In this document: piece after piece, positions 34,266-43,117 of the stretch
How positions within the stretch are numbered: position 1 is the stretch's first letter
Layout of the letters: every line of letters begins with the position of its first letter
Source: Henriciella sp.
GTDB taxonomy: Bacteria; Pseudomonadota; Alphaproteobacteria; Caulobacterales; Hyphomonadaceae
Assembly (NCBI RefSeq): GCF_029936995.1
Contig: NZ_JAPYRE010000005.1
Location: forward strand, 124,001-188,000
Length of the DNA: 64,000 nt
Reading direction: 5' to 3'
The notes under the pieces: model-generated
Told to the model about the DNA's origin: nothing
Databases searched by the model: none
Seen by the model: only the letters and a program-made list of their open reading frames with translations
Position numbers and translations under genes: made by a program

Positions 34266-35054
34266 CTAGTCTACAAATTCCCAGCGGTCGCCGCCGACAT
34301 TACAGGCGGTGGCAGGCTGGCTGCCGCGATAGACGGTGCGGCACTCGCCGGTGTTCTGAGGGGCGGAATAGCCGGCATTGTAGCCTTGCGTGGTCGCGCC
34401 ATATTCCGGGTTGTTCCAGGCGGGATTGCTCTGGGGTGAGCTGCCATAAAGCTCTTCACCGGGACGCAGGTCATAGGCGTCCTGATTGTAGCTGTCATTA
34501 TACGTCACGCGACGGGCATTGTTGTTTTTCCAGGCATTGCCATAGGGCTGGCGGGTCGGTGCAGGAACGTTAGAGCCGCCATAGCGGTGATTGTCCTGGC
34601 GACCATAGGCCTGCTGGTTACAGTTCGTGGAACTTCCTGCCAGAGCGCTGCCTGCGACACCACCGATCAGGGCACCGGCAATCGCGCCAGCAGCCTGGTT
34701 GCCGTCATCATTGTCGCGGTAGTGGCGGCGGCCATAGCCACGATGATAGCCACGCCCATAACCGCGGTTATATCCCCGTCCATAACGGGAATAACGGTGG
34801 TGGCCACGACGGTAGCGGTTGTCATCATCGCCATCTGCCAGTGCTGCGCCCAGGAGCCCGCCTGCCACGGCGCCGAAAAGGCCGCCTGCGGTCTGGTTGG
34901 CGCGGCGTTCGCGTTCGCAGTTGGCGTCGTAATACCCCTGTGTCTGCTGGCCATAGCCATTATAGCCATAGCCAGAATGTCCATACTGCTGGGCAGCTGC
35001 CGGAAGGCTCAGGGTAAGTGCAGCGGCGCTGCCGAGAATTGCCATGCGAATCAT
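34266..35054 (-). CDS. exported glycine-zipper protein with RGY-rich middle
   Basis: A 262-residue envelope protein with a cleavable signal (ILGSAAALTLSLPAAAQQ). Two glycine-zipper helices (about residues 56-75 and 121-140, GxxxG repeats such as GGLFGAVAGGLLG and GAIAGALIGGVAG) resemble the 2TM glycine-zipper/17-kDa surface antigen family. Between them residues 80-113 are Arg/Gly/Tyr/His-rich with repeats of RGY. The C-terminal part is Asn/Tyr/Gln-rich and ends GECRTVYRG and TACNVGGDRWEFVD. AAGGAG eight bases before ATG 35052-35054 is excellent. It is probably an outer-membrane or peptidoglycan-associated structural protein. A hairpin terminator follows. Confidence 0.72.
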   Translation of the reverse strand: MIRMAILGSAAALTLSLPAAAQQYGHSGYGYNGYGQQTQGYYDANCERERRANQTAGGLFGAVAGGLLGAALADGDDDNRYRRGHHRYSRYGRGYNRGYGRGYHRGYGRRHYRDNDDGNQAAGAIAGALIGGVAGSALAGSSTNCNQQAYGRQDNHRYGGSNVPAPTRQPYGNAWKNNNARRVTYNDSYNQDAYDLRPGEELYGSSPQSNPAWNNPEYGATTQGYNAGYSAPQNTGECRTVYRGSQPATACNVGGDRWEFVD

Positions 35055-35098
35055 GGGGTTAACTCCTTTCACGACGGGGAGGGCGTCTTTGCCCTTCG

Positions 35099-35144
35099 TC
35101 TTCAGGCTGCACATTAACATATTCACCTGAATGCAGGCTGAAGA
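35099..35144. repeat. near-perfect inverted repeat upstream of the glycine-zipper gene
   Basis: TCTTCAGGCTGCA (35099-35111) and TGCAGGCTGAAGA (35132-35144) are inverted with one mismatch, separated by 20 bases. It lies 45-90 bases upstream of the minus-strand start, so it may be in the promoter or the mRNA leader. Confidence 0.4.
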
Positions 35145-35217
35145 GTAAATCGCCGTATATTCAATGCACTAAACGTGCCACTGGACGCATGGTTGCTGCT
35201 GCCCAATATTGAGGGAC

Positions 35218-36306
35218 ATGGGATTACTCGACGAAACAGGAAAAAATGTCGGCCGGGCGCGCTACACAGCCGCGCAGGGTCTTCGCTCGGCCTGGTATGG
35301 CGCACAGTATGTAATTGCCAAGCGCCGCTCCGCAGGGTTCAACCGGCCCGGCGAGCCGCCATTCAAGCCGACCAACCCGGTCGACACGAAAGAGCTCCGT
35401 GCGAGTTATTTCCGGCTGTTTGCAAAAGACCGCGCCAACATTGAGGCGGGGCTCTATCCGCCGCCGGAAGATGTGCGCATGGCGGACATGGGAAAGGCGG
35501 TGCGCCGGGCTGGCTATTTCCTGAAGGATGTCGCCGAAGTCGACCGCAGACGTGTCGCGCGTGACGGAACCGAGGTGCGTGAGCAGCTTGAGGGCTCGAA
35601 CCGCTATCCGGCGTATTACCGCCAGAACTTCCACTACCAGACCGATGGCTGGCTGTCTGACGAGAGTGCGAAACTCTATGATCATCAGGTCGAGGCGCTG
35701 TTTACCGGCGCAGGCGACGCGATGCGCAGGGCCGCGCTGGCCGAGATTGCGCGTGAAGTGAAGGGCCGCGACCAGCGCGATGTCACGCTGCTGGACCTCG
35801 CCTGCGGGACCGGGCGCTTCCTGCGCCAGACGATGCGAGCCTTCCCGCGCCTGAAGGCTGCCGGGCTGGACCTGTCGCCCAACTATGCCGAGCGGGCGCG
35901 CGAGATGGTCGCCGACTGGCCGCATGTCGAGATCATCGAGGGGCAGGCAGAGACAATGCCGCTGGAGGACGCCTCGCAAGATATTATCGTCTCGGTCTTC
36001 CTGTTCCACGAGCTGCCGGAGAAGACACGCAAGCAGGTCTTCCAGGAAGCGGCGCGCGTGCTGAAGCCGGGGGGCGTGTTCATTATCGCTGACAGTCTCC
36101 AGTTCGGCGACAATGAGGGCCTGGATGGCATCCTCGAATATTTTCCGGAAGGCTTTCACGAGCCCTATTACAAGGCGTATCTGGCCTATGATTTCGCGCC
36201 GCCCATGAGCGAGGCGGGCTTCGCGCTGGAACGCACAGAGATCGCCTTCCTGACCAAGGTGAATGTCTGGCGCAAGGCCGGGGAGGCAGAGCATGGCGGG
36301 GAATAG
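35218..36306 (+). CDS. class I SAM-dependent methyltransferase
   Basis: A 362-residue protein whose C-terminal 200 residues are a Rossmann methyltransferase. LLDLACGTGRFLRQTM is motif I, LDLSPNYAERARE is motif II, and HVEIIEGQAETMPLED plus VFLFHELPEKTR are the following motifs typical of UbiE/COQ5-like enzymes. The N-terminal 170 residues have no motif I recognise, with stretches such as SYFRLFAKDRANIEAGLYPP. ATG 35218 is preceded very closely by GAGGG; a TTG at 35209 is also open. The stop is overlapped by the SDR start (14 bases). The substrate is unknown, perhaps a lipid or quinone. Confidence 0.8.
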   Translation: MGLLDETGKNVGRARYTAAQGLRSAWYGAQYVIAKRRSAGFNRPGEPPFKPTNPVDTKELRASYFRLFAKDRANIEAGLYPPPEDVRMADMGKAVRRAGYFLKDVAEVDRRRVARDGTEVREQLEGSNRYPAYYRQNFHYQTDGWLSDESAKLYDHQVEALFTGAGDAMRRAALAEIAREVKGRDQRDVTLLDLACGTGRFLRQTMRAFPRLKAAGLDLSPNYAERAREMVADWPHVEIIEGQAETMPLEDASQDIIVSVFLFHELPEKTRKQVFQEAARVLKPGGVFIIADSLQFGDNEGLDGILEYFPEGFHEPYYKAYLAYDFAPPMSEAGFALERTEIAFLTKVNVWRKAGEAEHGGE

Positions 36307-37102
36307 GCTTGTCCTGATTACAGGCGCATCTGCGGGGCTGGGTGCGGAATTTGCCCGCCAGTATGCCGCCAAGGGCTGGGACGTGGCGCTGACCGCACGC
36401 CGGGCCGACCGGCTGGATGCGCTGGCTCGTGAGATCGAGGAAAAGTACAAGGTCGCCACGCTGGTCATCACGCAGGACCTGGCCGCCGAGGGTGCCGTCG
36501 ATGCCATTCTCGGTGAGCTGAAAGAGGCCGGGCGGACGCCTGACGGGCTGGTCAATAATGCCGGCTATGGCCTGCCGGGGACGTTCTTCAATACGAGCTG
36601 GGAAGAGCAGGAAGCCTTCCTGCGCGTGCTCTATCATGCGCCCATAGAACTTGTTCACAAGCTGCTTCCCGGCATGGCGGAGCGCGGTTTCGGGCGGATC
36701 ATCAATGTCGCTTCGCTTGCCGGGTATGCGCCGGGCTCGAATGGCCACACGCTCTATGCCAGCGTGAAGGCGGGCCTGATCAAGTTCTCCGAAAGCCTTC
36801 AGGCGGAGGCGAACGCGGCGGGACATGACATCAATTGCTGTGCGCTTTGCCCCGGCTTCACATTCACCGAGTTCCACGATGTGAATGGCACGCGTGAAAT
36901 GGCCAAGGACTCCCCCGAGTGGATGTGGATGGAGGCTGGGCCTGTTGTGACGGCGGGTATGCAGGGCGTCTCGCGCGGACAGCCTGTTGTCGTTCCAGGC
37001 GCGGTGAACAAGGGCGTCGCGACGCTGACGCGGATTCTGCCCGAACCGCTGGGCCGCGAGATCATGAAACGGCAGGGCAGGCGCTTTCGCAAGACGGAGT
37101 AG
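36293..37102 (+). CDS. short-chain dehydrogenase/reductase
   Basis: A 269-residue classical SDR. LITGASAGLGAEFARQYA binds NAD(P); LTARRADRLD (Arg after the second strand) favours NADP. NNAGYGLPG and catalytic S...YASVK (Ser about 139, Tyr about 158, Lys about 162) are present. GGAGG six bases upstream of ATG 36293 lies inside the end of the methyltransferase gene, which it overlaps by 14 bases. The two are therefore one operon and may modify the same lipid-like substrate; that is inference. Confidence 0.9.
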   Translation: MAGNRLVLITGASAGLGAEFARQYAAKGWDVALTARRADRLDALAREIEEKYKVATLVITQDLAAEGAVDAILGELKEAGRTPDGLVNNAGYGLPGTFFNTSWEEQEAFLRVLYHAPIELVHKLLPGMAERGFGRIINVASLAGYAPGSNGHTLYASVKAGLIKFSESLQAEANAAGHDINCCALCPGFTFTEFHDVNGTREMAKDSPEWMWMEAGPVVTAGMQGVSRGQPVVVPGAVNKGVATLTRILPEPLGREIMKRQGRRFRKTE

Positions 37103-37110
37103 TCAGACCC

Positions 37111-37142
37111 CGCCACCACCCTGTTTTAACAGGGCCTGGCGG
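37111..37142. terminator. stem-loop in the convergent SDR/hemW junction
   Basis: Inner stem CCCTGT/ACAGGG (37119-37124 with 37129-37134) around TTTA is extended by CGCCA/TGGCG (37111-37115 with 37138-37142). There is no T run on either side, so it may be a weak bidirectional terminator or merely RNA protection. Confidence 0.45.
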
Positions 37143-37143
37143 G

Positions 37144-38310
37144 TCACGGCGACAGCTCGGCCGCGACACGGTCGGCCAGCAAGCGGCCTTCGCGCGTCAG
37201 GGTGATATGTCTGCCGTCCTGTTTCAGCAGGCCGGCTTCTTTCATGCCGCTCATGGCATCTGCTGGAACCGGGATGCCGGTCAGCTTTTGCAGGCGGGTT
37301 GTGTCAAAGCCTTCATCAGAGCGCAGGCCGAGGGCAAGGAGTTCGCGCGCATTGTCGAGCGGTGAAAGTTTTTCGCCTGCAAGACCGTCGGTACTGGAGA
37401 CCGCTGTTCTATAATCTCCGGGTCTGAGCGGAGCATGTGTGACAAGGCGCTGACCATCAAGGGTGAGGCGCCCGTGTGCGCCGGGGCCGAGACCGATCCA
37501 GTCCCCGCCACGCCAGTAGGTGAGATTATGGCGCGAGTACATCTCCGGCGCGCGGGCATGGTTTGACACTTCGTAAGCTGGCAGCCCATGCGCCTCGGCG
37601 ACTTGCTGGGTCAATTCATAGAGATCGGCCTGGTCGTCATCCGGCATCGGGATGAGTTCGCCGCGTTTGGCACGTTTACCAAAGGCAGTTCGCTCGGCGA
37701 TTGTCAGTTCGTAGAGCGAAAGATGCGGTGCGCCGAGGCCGAGTGCCGCGGAGAGTTCCTTCTCCCAGTCTTCGGGCGGCTGGCCGGGCCGGGCATAGAT
37801 CAGGTCGATCGAATGGTTGGGGAAATGGCGGGCGACCCGTTCGACCGCGCGCTGGGCCCCGACGGCGTCGTGATCGCGTCCCAGAAAGCTGAGCGCCTCA
37901 TCGTCGAGGGACTGGATGCCGATGGAAAGACGGGTGATGCCCGCATCTGACCAGGCCGAAAGATCGGCGGAGAGCACGTCATTCGGATTGGCCTCCAGCG
38001 TGACTTCGGTGTCCCTCTCAAGGCCGAACAGGGTCTCGGCTTGCTGGATAAGGCCTGCAATGTCTTTCGGTGCCATGAGAGAAGGCGTGCCGCCGCCGAA
38101 ATAGATGGAGCTGAGCCGAGGGTGGCTTTCCAGCGTACGGGCATGGCGGGCAAGATCGTCGGACAGGGCCTTTACCAGCGCATCATTATCCCTGTCCTTC
38201 GCCGCATAGACGTTGAAGTCACAATACGGGCAGATCTTCGTGCAGAAGGGCCAGTGGATATAGAGGCCGAACCCGTAAGCCGGGCCGAAGGGCAGCGCGG
38301 TGGAAATCAA
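37144..38310 (-). CDS. hemW: radical SAM heme chaperone HemW
   Basis: A 388-residue radical-SAM protein. [10 protein letters not shown] (CxxxCxxC, about 23-30) binds the 4Fe-4S cluster, and IHWPFC just before it is the HemW signature distinguishing it from Hem[25 protein letters not shown] and the HemN_C domain at the end are present. It inserts heme into respiratory enzymes and does not act as coproporphyrinogen dehydrogenase. The start is TTG (38308-38310), whose last two bases overlap the rdgB stop (TTGA), so the genes are translationally coupled. Confidence 0.92.
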   Translation of the reverse strand: MISTALPFGPAYGFGLYIHWPFCTKICPYCDFNVYAAKDRDNDALVKALSDDLARHARTLESHPRLSSIYFGGGTPSLMAPKDIAGLIQQAETLFGLERDTEVTLEANPNDVLSADLSAWSDAGITRLSIGIQSLDDEALSFLGRDHDAVGAQRAVERVARHFPNHSIDLIYARPGQPPEDWEKELSAALGLGAPHLSLYELTIAERTAFGKRAKRGELIPMPDDDQADLYELTQQVAEAHGLPAYEVSNHARAPEMYSRHNLTYWRGGDWIGLGPGAHGRLTLDGQRLVTHAPLRPGDYRTAVSSTDGLAGEKLSPLDNARELLALGLRSDEGFDTTRLQKLTGIPVPADAMSGMKEAGLLKQDGRHITLTREGRLLADRVAAELSP

Positions 38311-38906
38311 AGCAGCGCGGCCCTGAGTTTCCTGAAAGCGTCGGCGCGGTGGCTCATGGCGTGCTTCTTCGCCGGGTCCATCTCGCCAAAGGTGTCGCTC
38401 TCGCCTTCAGCCACGAACATCGGGTCATAGCCAAAGCCTTTCTCGCCACGCGGGGGCCAGACAAGCTCGCCGTGGACCTCGCCTTCATAGACCTTTTCAT
38501 GGCCGTCCGGCCAGACAACGGCGAGCGCGCAGACGAATTTTGCACGACGGTTGTCTGCGTCCATCCTGGCCAGTTCCGCTTCGACCTTTTCCATTGCCAT
38601 ATTGAAATCGCGCGGCTCACCGGCCCAGCGCGCGGAATAGATGCCGGGCTGGCCATCCAGCGCCTCGACAGCCAGGCCGCTGTCATCGGAGAGGGCCGGA
38701 GAGCCTGTCGCTTTCGCCGCCGCGCGTGCCTTGAGAAGGGCATTGCCAGCGAAGGTCTTTTCGGTCTCTTCGGGTTCGGGCAGGTCCAGGTCAATGGCGG
38801 AGACGACCTCCAGCCCGGCTGGTTCGAACAGGTCCTTGAGCTCCCTGACTTTTCCCTTGTTGTGGGTTGCCGCAACGAGACGGCCTTTTCCGAGCGTGCG
38901 AGTCAT
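38307..38906 (-). CDS. rdgB: non-canonical purine NTP pyrophosphatase (RdgB/HAM1)
   Basis: Removes dITP, dXTP and ITP from the nucleotide pool. [14 protein letters not shown] (about 10-23), [36 protein letters not shown] and GFGYDPMF, with Lys/Ser/His of SHRADAF, complete the family pattern. The length is 199 residues from ATG 38904-38906, and GGAG lies twelve bases upstream; an in-frame TTG six codons earlier is less likely. The coupled downstream gene is hemW. The usual upstream partner rph is 2 kb away, separated by plus-strand genes. Confidence 0.95.
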   Translation of the reverse strand: MTRTLGKGRLVAATHNKGKVRELKDLFEPAGLEVVSAIDLDLPEPEETEKTFAGNALLKARAAAKATGSPALSDDSGLAVEALDGQPGIYSARWAGEPRDFNMAMEKVEAELARMDADNRRAKFVCALAVVWPDGHEKVYEGEVHGELVWPPRGEKGFGYDPMFVAEGESDTFGEMDPAKKHAMSHRADAFRKLRAALL

Positions 38907-39021
38907 GGATGTATGTGGCTCCAATCTTGCTTTCTGACTGAATAGTATTATCGTTTAACGGTAAATTACGTGTTTGGGCCCAGAAACCCTTCTCATGATC
39001 GAGGTTTTGAAGACTTAAGAT

Positions 39022-39552
39022 ATGACGATCCGGAAGCAAAACTCCATGGCCGCAGTCCTTTCAATGCTGATGCAGGTCGTCATCTGGATCGCCGTCATAT
39101 GCGGCATCGCCGCCTTTCTTCTTATCGGCGCCGGCCTTATCGGCAGCCTGAATGGCGGGGTGATCCGCATTCCTGGCATGGAAGCCTATGTGGAAGGCGT
39201 AAAGCCCGGACAGTTCGTTGCCGGACTTGCAAGCCTGGTCGTGTTCGCGCCGGGCATCATCTATGTGTGTGTCCAGCTCAGGCGCATCCTTTCGACGCTG
39301 GCGGCGGGCGACCCGTTCGTGCCGCAGAACGGCCCGCGGCTGACCCGGATCGCCATTGCCATCGCCCTTGTGGAGCTTGGGCGCTATCTGACCGTTATAC
39401 TGTTGAACAGCTTTGTAGACCTTGGCACCGACCAGCCGCTGAGGCTCAGCATTAATCTTGCCGCGTGGGCTGCCGTTGTGGCGCTTTTCATCCTTGCGCA
39501 GGTCTTCCGGGAAGGGTCCCGGCTGCGTGAGGAAGAGAAGATGACGATTTAG
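39022..39552 (+). CDS. DUF2975 membrane protein
   Basis: A 176-residue inner-membrane protein with four hydrophobic segments, two in the first 60 residues (LMQVVIWIAVICGIAAFLLI and others). VQLRRILSTLAAGDPFVPQN is the typical DUF2975 loop preceding the third segment. A small Xre/Cro-type HTH gene follows after 17 bases; this pairing is common in bacteria and suggests a membrane component regulated by, or regulating, the HTH protein. The function is unknown. Confidence 0.85.
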   Translation: MTIRKQNSMAAVLSMLMQVVIWIAVICGIAAFLLIGAGLIGSLNGGVIRIPGMEAYVEGVKPGQFVAGLASLVVFAPGIIYVCVQLRRILSTLAAGDPFVPQNGPRLTRIAIAIALVELGRYLTVILLNSFVDLGTDQPLRLSINLAAWAAVVALFILAQVFREGSRLREEEKMTI

Positions 39553-39569
39553 GAGGCCGACCAGACAAT

Positions 39570-39815
39570 ATGGCCATTCGTGTAACTCTCGACCGCGTTC
39601 TGCTTGAGCGCCGCATGTCCCTGACGGAACTTTCCGACAGGGTCGGCGTCACGCTCGCCAACCTGTCCATCCTGAAGACGGGCAAGGCCAAGGCGGTGCG
39701 TTTTTCCACGCTGGAATCGCTCTGCCGGGAGCTCGACTGCCAGCCCGGTGACATTCTCATATTCGACGAGGAAGACGGAGACGCTGCAGCCGCCGATGAC
39801 GAGGAAGCGGCCTGA
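39570..39815 (+). CDS. small Xre/Cro-type helix-turn-helix protein (YozG-like)
   Basis: An 81-residue DNA-binding protein. The HTH reads SLTELSDRVGVTLANLSILK (about 17-36), and LCRELDCQPGDILIF is the end typical of the YozG-like small regulators. It ends in an acidic/alanine tail. It is co-directional with and 17 bases after the DUF2975 gene and is almost certainly co-transcribed with it. Confidence 0.85.
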   Translation: MAIRVTLDRVLLERRMSLTELSDRVGVTLANLSILKTGKAKAVRFSTLESLCRELDCQPGDILIFDEEDGDAAAADDEEAA

Positions 39816-39870
39816 CCGTAAGGCCGTGGGTCGCCGGAACCTCTGCCCCCGGCAACAGGTTCATCTTTTC

Positions 39871-40371
39871 ATGAAAACCTTATCCAGACTCAGCGCGCTT
39901 GGTGCGGCGGGCCTTGTCCTCGCCGCCTGCGGGGGCGACCGGGAAGCGGGCGAGTTCAAGAATGACTGGCTTGGCAACGAGATCAAGATCGACCGTCTGC
40001 AAGATCCGAAAGTGCCGGGCATTACCTGCCACATCGCCTATTTCGACCGCGGTGTCTGGGACCGGCTGGGCAAGGGCAACTGGTTCGAGGACCCTTCCAA
40101 CTCCTCGATCTCGTGCAGCGTGACCGGGCCGGTGACGATTGGCCGGATCGACCTCGACCGGTCGGGCGAGGAAGTCTGGGACCGGGGCCGCTCGCTGATC
40201 TTCAAGCAGCTCGCCGTGCGCCGCATCTATGACCGCGAAGCGGACGCGATGATGTATGTCTCGTTTTCGAGGAAGCCGGTCGACGGCTCGGCAAAGATGA
40301 GCCTGTCGACCGTCCCGCTCTGGGATGTGGAGGTCAGCTGGGAAGGCCGGGAGAAGCCTGTGGGCGAGTAG
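39871..40371 (+). CDS. creA: CreA family lipoprotein
   Basis: A 166-residue protein with a lipoprotein signal (ALGAAGLVLAACGG). LGNEIKIDRLQDPKVPGITC, then GKGNWFEDPSNSSISC and VTGPVTI, is the CreA family pattern with its conserved cysteines. CreA is a periplasmic protein of unknown role, named from the creABCD locus; no creBCD genes adjoin here. ATG 39871 begins the signal peptide; the ribosome-binding site is weak. Confidence 0.8.
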   Translation: MKTLSRLSALGAAGLVLAACGGDREAGEFKNDWLGNEIKIDRLQDPKVPGITCHIAYFDRGVWDRLGKGNWFEDPSNSSISCSVTGPVTIGRIDLDRSGEEVWDRGRSLIFKQLAVRRIYDREADAMMYVSFSRKPVDGSAKMSLSTVPLWDVEVSWEGREKPVGE

Positions 40372-40424
40372 GCAGGCGACATGCCGCAGTTACATGGCTG
40401 CGTGGCCGGGGGCATATCTATCTT

Positions 40425-40859
40425 ATGACTTTCAGGGTTCGGAGTGCCGCTGCACGGCGGGAAGAGATTGAGGCCAATGCCGCCCGGCTTGGCATTGATG
40501 AGGCGTTTATCTCTACGCTGGTCGACACCTTTTATGCGCGTGTCCGCGCCCATCCCCGGCTCGGCCCGATCTTCAATGACGAGATCGGGGATGAATGGGA
40601 CGCCCATCTCGCCAAGTTGAAGGATTTCTGGGCCTCTGTTGCGATGAATGCCGGGCGCTATTCTGGTAAGCCGGTGCCTGCACACACAAAACTGGACGGT
40701 GTATCAGCGGAAGATTTCGTCATCTGGCTCGGTCTTTTCCGCGAGACGTTGGAAGACCTTTCCGACAGTGAGGAAACGGTCGACTATTTCATGCAGCGCG
40801 CCGAGCGCATCGCCCGTAGCCTGAAGCTGGCGATGTTCGGGCTGGAGAGGGTGGACTAG
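40425..40859 (+). CDS. group III truncated haemoglobin
   Basis: A 144-residue 2-on-2 globin. The order FYARVRAHPRLGPIFND, then HLAKLKDFWASVAMNAGRYS, matches group III, in which the proximal His (F8) is in KPVPAHTKL (about 86). The E-helix region WDAHLAKLKDFW includes the group III Trp. It probably binds O2, NO or sulfide. The gene stands alone, about 50 bases after creA, and converges on rph. Confidence 0.88.
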   Translation: MTFRVRSAAARREEIEANAARLGIDEAFISTLVDTFYARVRAHPRLGPIFNDEIGDEWDAHLAKLKDFWASVAMNAGRYSGKPVPAHTKLDGVSAEDFVIWLGLFRETLEDLSDSEETVDYFMQRAERIARSLKLAMFGLERVD

Positions 40860-40891
40860 TCCACCCCCAACCCTCACCGCGTTCGGGCGAT

Positions 40892-41617
40892 TTACCCAAT
40901 CGCCTTCTTCTGTGCCTCGAACAGCTCCGTGCAGCCCTTTTCCGCAAGACGCAGGAGGGTCTCGACTTCAGGCCGGGTCATCGGGCGTTCTTCGCCGGTA
41001 CCCTGGATTTCGATGAAACCGCCATCGGAACTCATCACGACATTCATGTCGCCTTCGCCGCCGGAGTCTTCGGGATAGTCTAGGTCGAGCACGGGGGTGT
41101 CCTGGAACAGGCCGACGGAAATGGCAGAGGCCTGTTTCTGGATCGGGTCAGCCTTGAGGACTCCTTCCTCACGCATGTATTTGCAGGCCAGCGCGAGGGC
41201 GACGAAACCGCCGGTAATGGCGGCCGTGCGCGTGCCCCCATCGGCCTGGATGACGTCGCAGTCGATCGTGATCTGGTTTTCGCCAAGGGCATTGAGGTCG
41301 ACGACCGAGCGAAGCGAACGGCCGATCAGGCGCTGGATTTCCTGCGTGCGGCCAGACTGCTTGCCGCGGGCGGCCTCGCGATTGCCACGGGTGTGGGTGG
41401 CGCGTGGCAGCATGCCGTATTCGCCGGTGACCCAGCCCTTGCCCTGTCCGCGCAGCCACGGCGGGACATTGTCCTGCCAGCTGGCCGTGCACAGGACATG
41501 GGTGTGGCCGAACTTCGCCAGGCAGGAGCCCTCGGCATAGCGGGTCACATTGGTTTCCAGAACGATGTCACGAAGCTGGTCTGCGGCGCGGCCCGAAGGG
41601 CGCACGAGATTGGTCAT
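40892..41617 (-). CDS. rph: ribonuclease PH
   Basis: Phosphorolytic 3'-5' exoribonuclease maturing tRNA 3' ends. A 241-residue protein with [14 protein letters not shown]-type strand ([13 protein letters not shown]), [17 protein letters not shown] (catalytic Arg region), [16 protein letters not shown] and [15 protein letters not shown], all diagnostic. The length is normal. The start codon overlaps the stop of the upstream MFS gene (ATGA), so rph is translated after it. Confidence 0.97.
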   Translation of the reverse strand: MTNLVRPSGRAADQLRDIVLETNVTRYAEGSCLAKFGHTHVLCTASWQDNVPPWLRGQGKGWVTGEYGMLPRATHTRGNREAARGKQSGRTQEIQRLIGRSLRSVVDLNALGENQITIDCDVIQADGGTRTAAITGGFVALALACKYMREEGVLKADPIQKQASAISVGLFQDTPVLDLDYPEDSGGEGDMNVVMSSDGGFIEIQGTGEERPMTRPEVETLLRLAEKGCTELFEAQKKAIG

Positions 41618-43014
41618 GGGGCGTCTCCTTTGTTCACCGTGGGGTGAAGCGCTTCGAGATTGGCTTGTCCACCCGCATTGATGGCGGCAGCTGCTTTCGC
41701 CTGTTCGGCGCGCGTGATGGGATAGCGCCAGAGGAGAAGCGCGGCGATGGCATAGGAACAGACCGGCACGCCGACGAAGACCATCATCAGCCCGCGTACC
41801 GTCTCCGGCGAATTGTCGCCGGACGGATTGAAGCCGACCAGAACGCCGAGCAGGATGTAGGGGATGCCGATGGCGAAGCTCGCGCCAGTCTTGTAGGCGC
41901 CTGACATCAGCGAATAGAAGAGCCCGGCCCGGTTAGCGCCGCCGCGGACTTCCTCGGCCTCGACAAGGTCTGCCATCATCGAGCGCAGGAGGATGAAGGG
42001 GGTGCCGTAGCCAAAACCGGTGACCAGGGAAGCGACAATAAGCGGTACAAGACCACCGCCCATCATGGCCAGCGGCAGGTAAGAAATATAGGTCAGCGCT
42101 GACCAGAGCGCGACAAAGCGCATCGCGATGAATTTTTCGGTACGCTTGGAAATCCAGACCCAGAACGGCATGGCGGCAAAGCCGGCGATGAAATGGATCA
42201 TCAGGATCAGTGAAGCGAGGCCACTGCTAACGCCAAATCCCCATTCCGCGGCGAACAGGAATGTTCCTGCTGTACCTGCAATGGCGATGCCGATGAAGAT
42301 TTCCGCGGCGAGTAGCCGCCAAAGCGTGGCTTCCCGCAGAGCCTTGAGGATGGCTTTCGGATGGAAGCTGGCGCGGGGGGCATTGGGGTCTGGCTGCGGG
42401 TCTGGAACGAGCCAGACGGCAGCGCCGATGGTGATTGGAAGGGCTATCAGCAGGAACCAGCCCATAATTGATATCTGGTGGGCAAAATCCACGTCCCCGG
42501 CCTGCGCCAGGATCTGTGGCAGGGCCAGCATGACCAGCATGGTGACAATGGTGAAAAGTTCCCGCCACATGAACAGGCGCGAACGCTCATCATAGCTGCG
42601 CGCAATGGAAGGCGCCCAGGCCTGGTGCGGCGTCGCGATCATCGTGGTGCCGATGTAGAAGAGGAAGAGGATGATACACAGGAAAATCGGTGAGACAGGT
42701 GGGCCTATGGGGTTATATAGGAACCAGACGGCCGGTAGCAGGACCGGCACGGCACCAAGCAGCCAGTGGCGGACCTTGCCGAGTCTTGAGGGCTTGGTAT
42801 CGACCAGCCAGCCCATGACCGGGTCTGAGAAAAGGTCCCAGAAACGCAGGATCATGAAAATCAGGCCGACGACGGCAGTCCCCATCCCCATTTCACGGGC
42901 ATAGAGCGGGGCGATAAAGACCGCCATGGGCAGGCCGACGGCCCCGAAGGGAATTCCGACGGAGCCATAGGCGACAACTTGTCGAAGAGGTAACTTAGCT
43001 GGCACGCTTGTCAT
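41614..43014 (-). CDS. MFS transporter, GPH (glycoside-pentoside-hexuronide) type
   Basis: A 466-residue inner-membrane carrier with about 12 hydrophobic segments. Residues 40-80 ([30 protein letters not shown]) are the GPH motif that includes the conserved D-P-xMG and D-x-x-x-S-R-x-G. [20 protein letters not shown] is the second typical loop. Substrates in this family are sugars or related anions, with Na+ or H+. The start is ambiguous: ATG 43014 is used, with ATG 43023 three codons upstream. Its stop overlaps the rph start (ATGA), which makes it the first gene of an rph operon. It is divergent from hrcA. Confidence 0.85.
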   Translation of the reverse strand: MTSVPAKLPLRQVVAYGSVGIPFGAVGLPMAVFIAPLYAREMGMGTAVVGLIFMILRFWDLFSDPVMGWLVDTKPSRLGKVRHWLLGAVPVLLPAVWFLYNPIGPPVSPIFLCIILFLFYIGTTMIATPHQAWAPSIARSYDERSRLFMWRELFTIVTMLVMLALPQILAQAGDVDFAHQISIMGWFLLIALPITIGAAVWLVPDPQPDPNAPRASFHPKAILKALREATLWRLLAAEIFIGIAIAGTAGTFLFAAEWGFGVSSGLASLILMIHFIAGFAAMPFWVWISKRTEKFIAMRFVALWSALTYISYLPLAMMGGGLVPLIVASLVTGFGYGTPFILLRSMMADLVEAEEVRGGANRAGLFYSLMSGAYKTGASFAIGIPYILLGVLVGFNPSGDNSPETVRGLMMVFVGVPVCSYAIAALLLWRYPITRAEQAKAAAAINAGGQANLEALHPTVNKGDAP

Positions 43015-43117
43015 GTGCCCCATGGAAGCCGATTTGAGACTGACGGCCAAGAGAAAAACGACTAATGAAACTGGAGATTGCAAACATCGAGAATTCAACG
43101 GCCAGGGATGCACCGAG

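Noticed and set aside
43015-43117. CIRCE element or sigma-32-type promoter in the MFS/hrcA intergenic region
   Set aside because: I looked for TTAGCACTC-N9-GAGTGCTAA and for CTTGAA/CCCCAT pairs and saw neither here.
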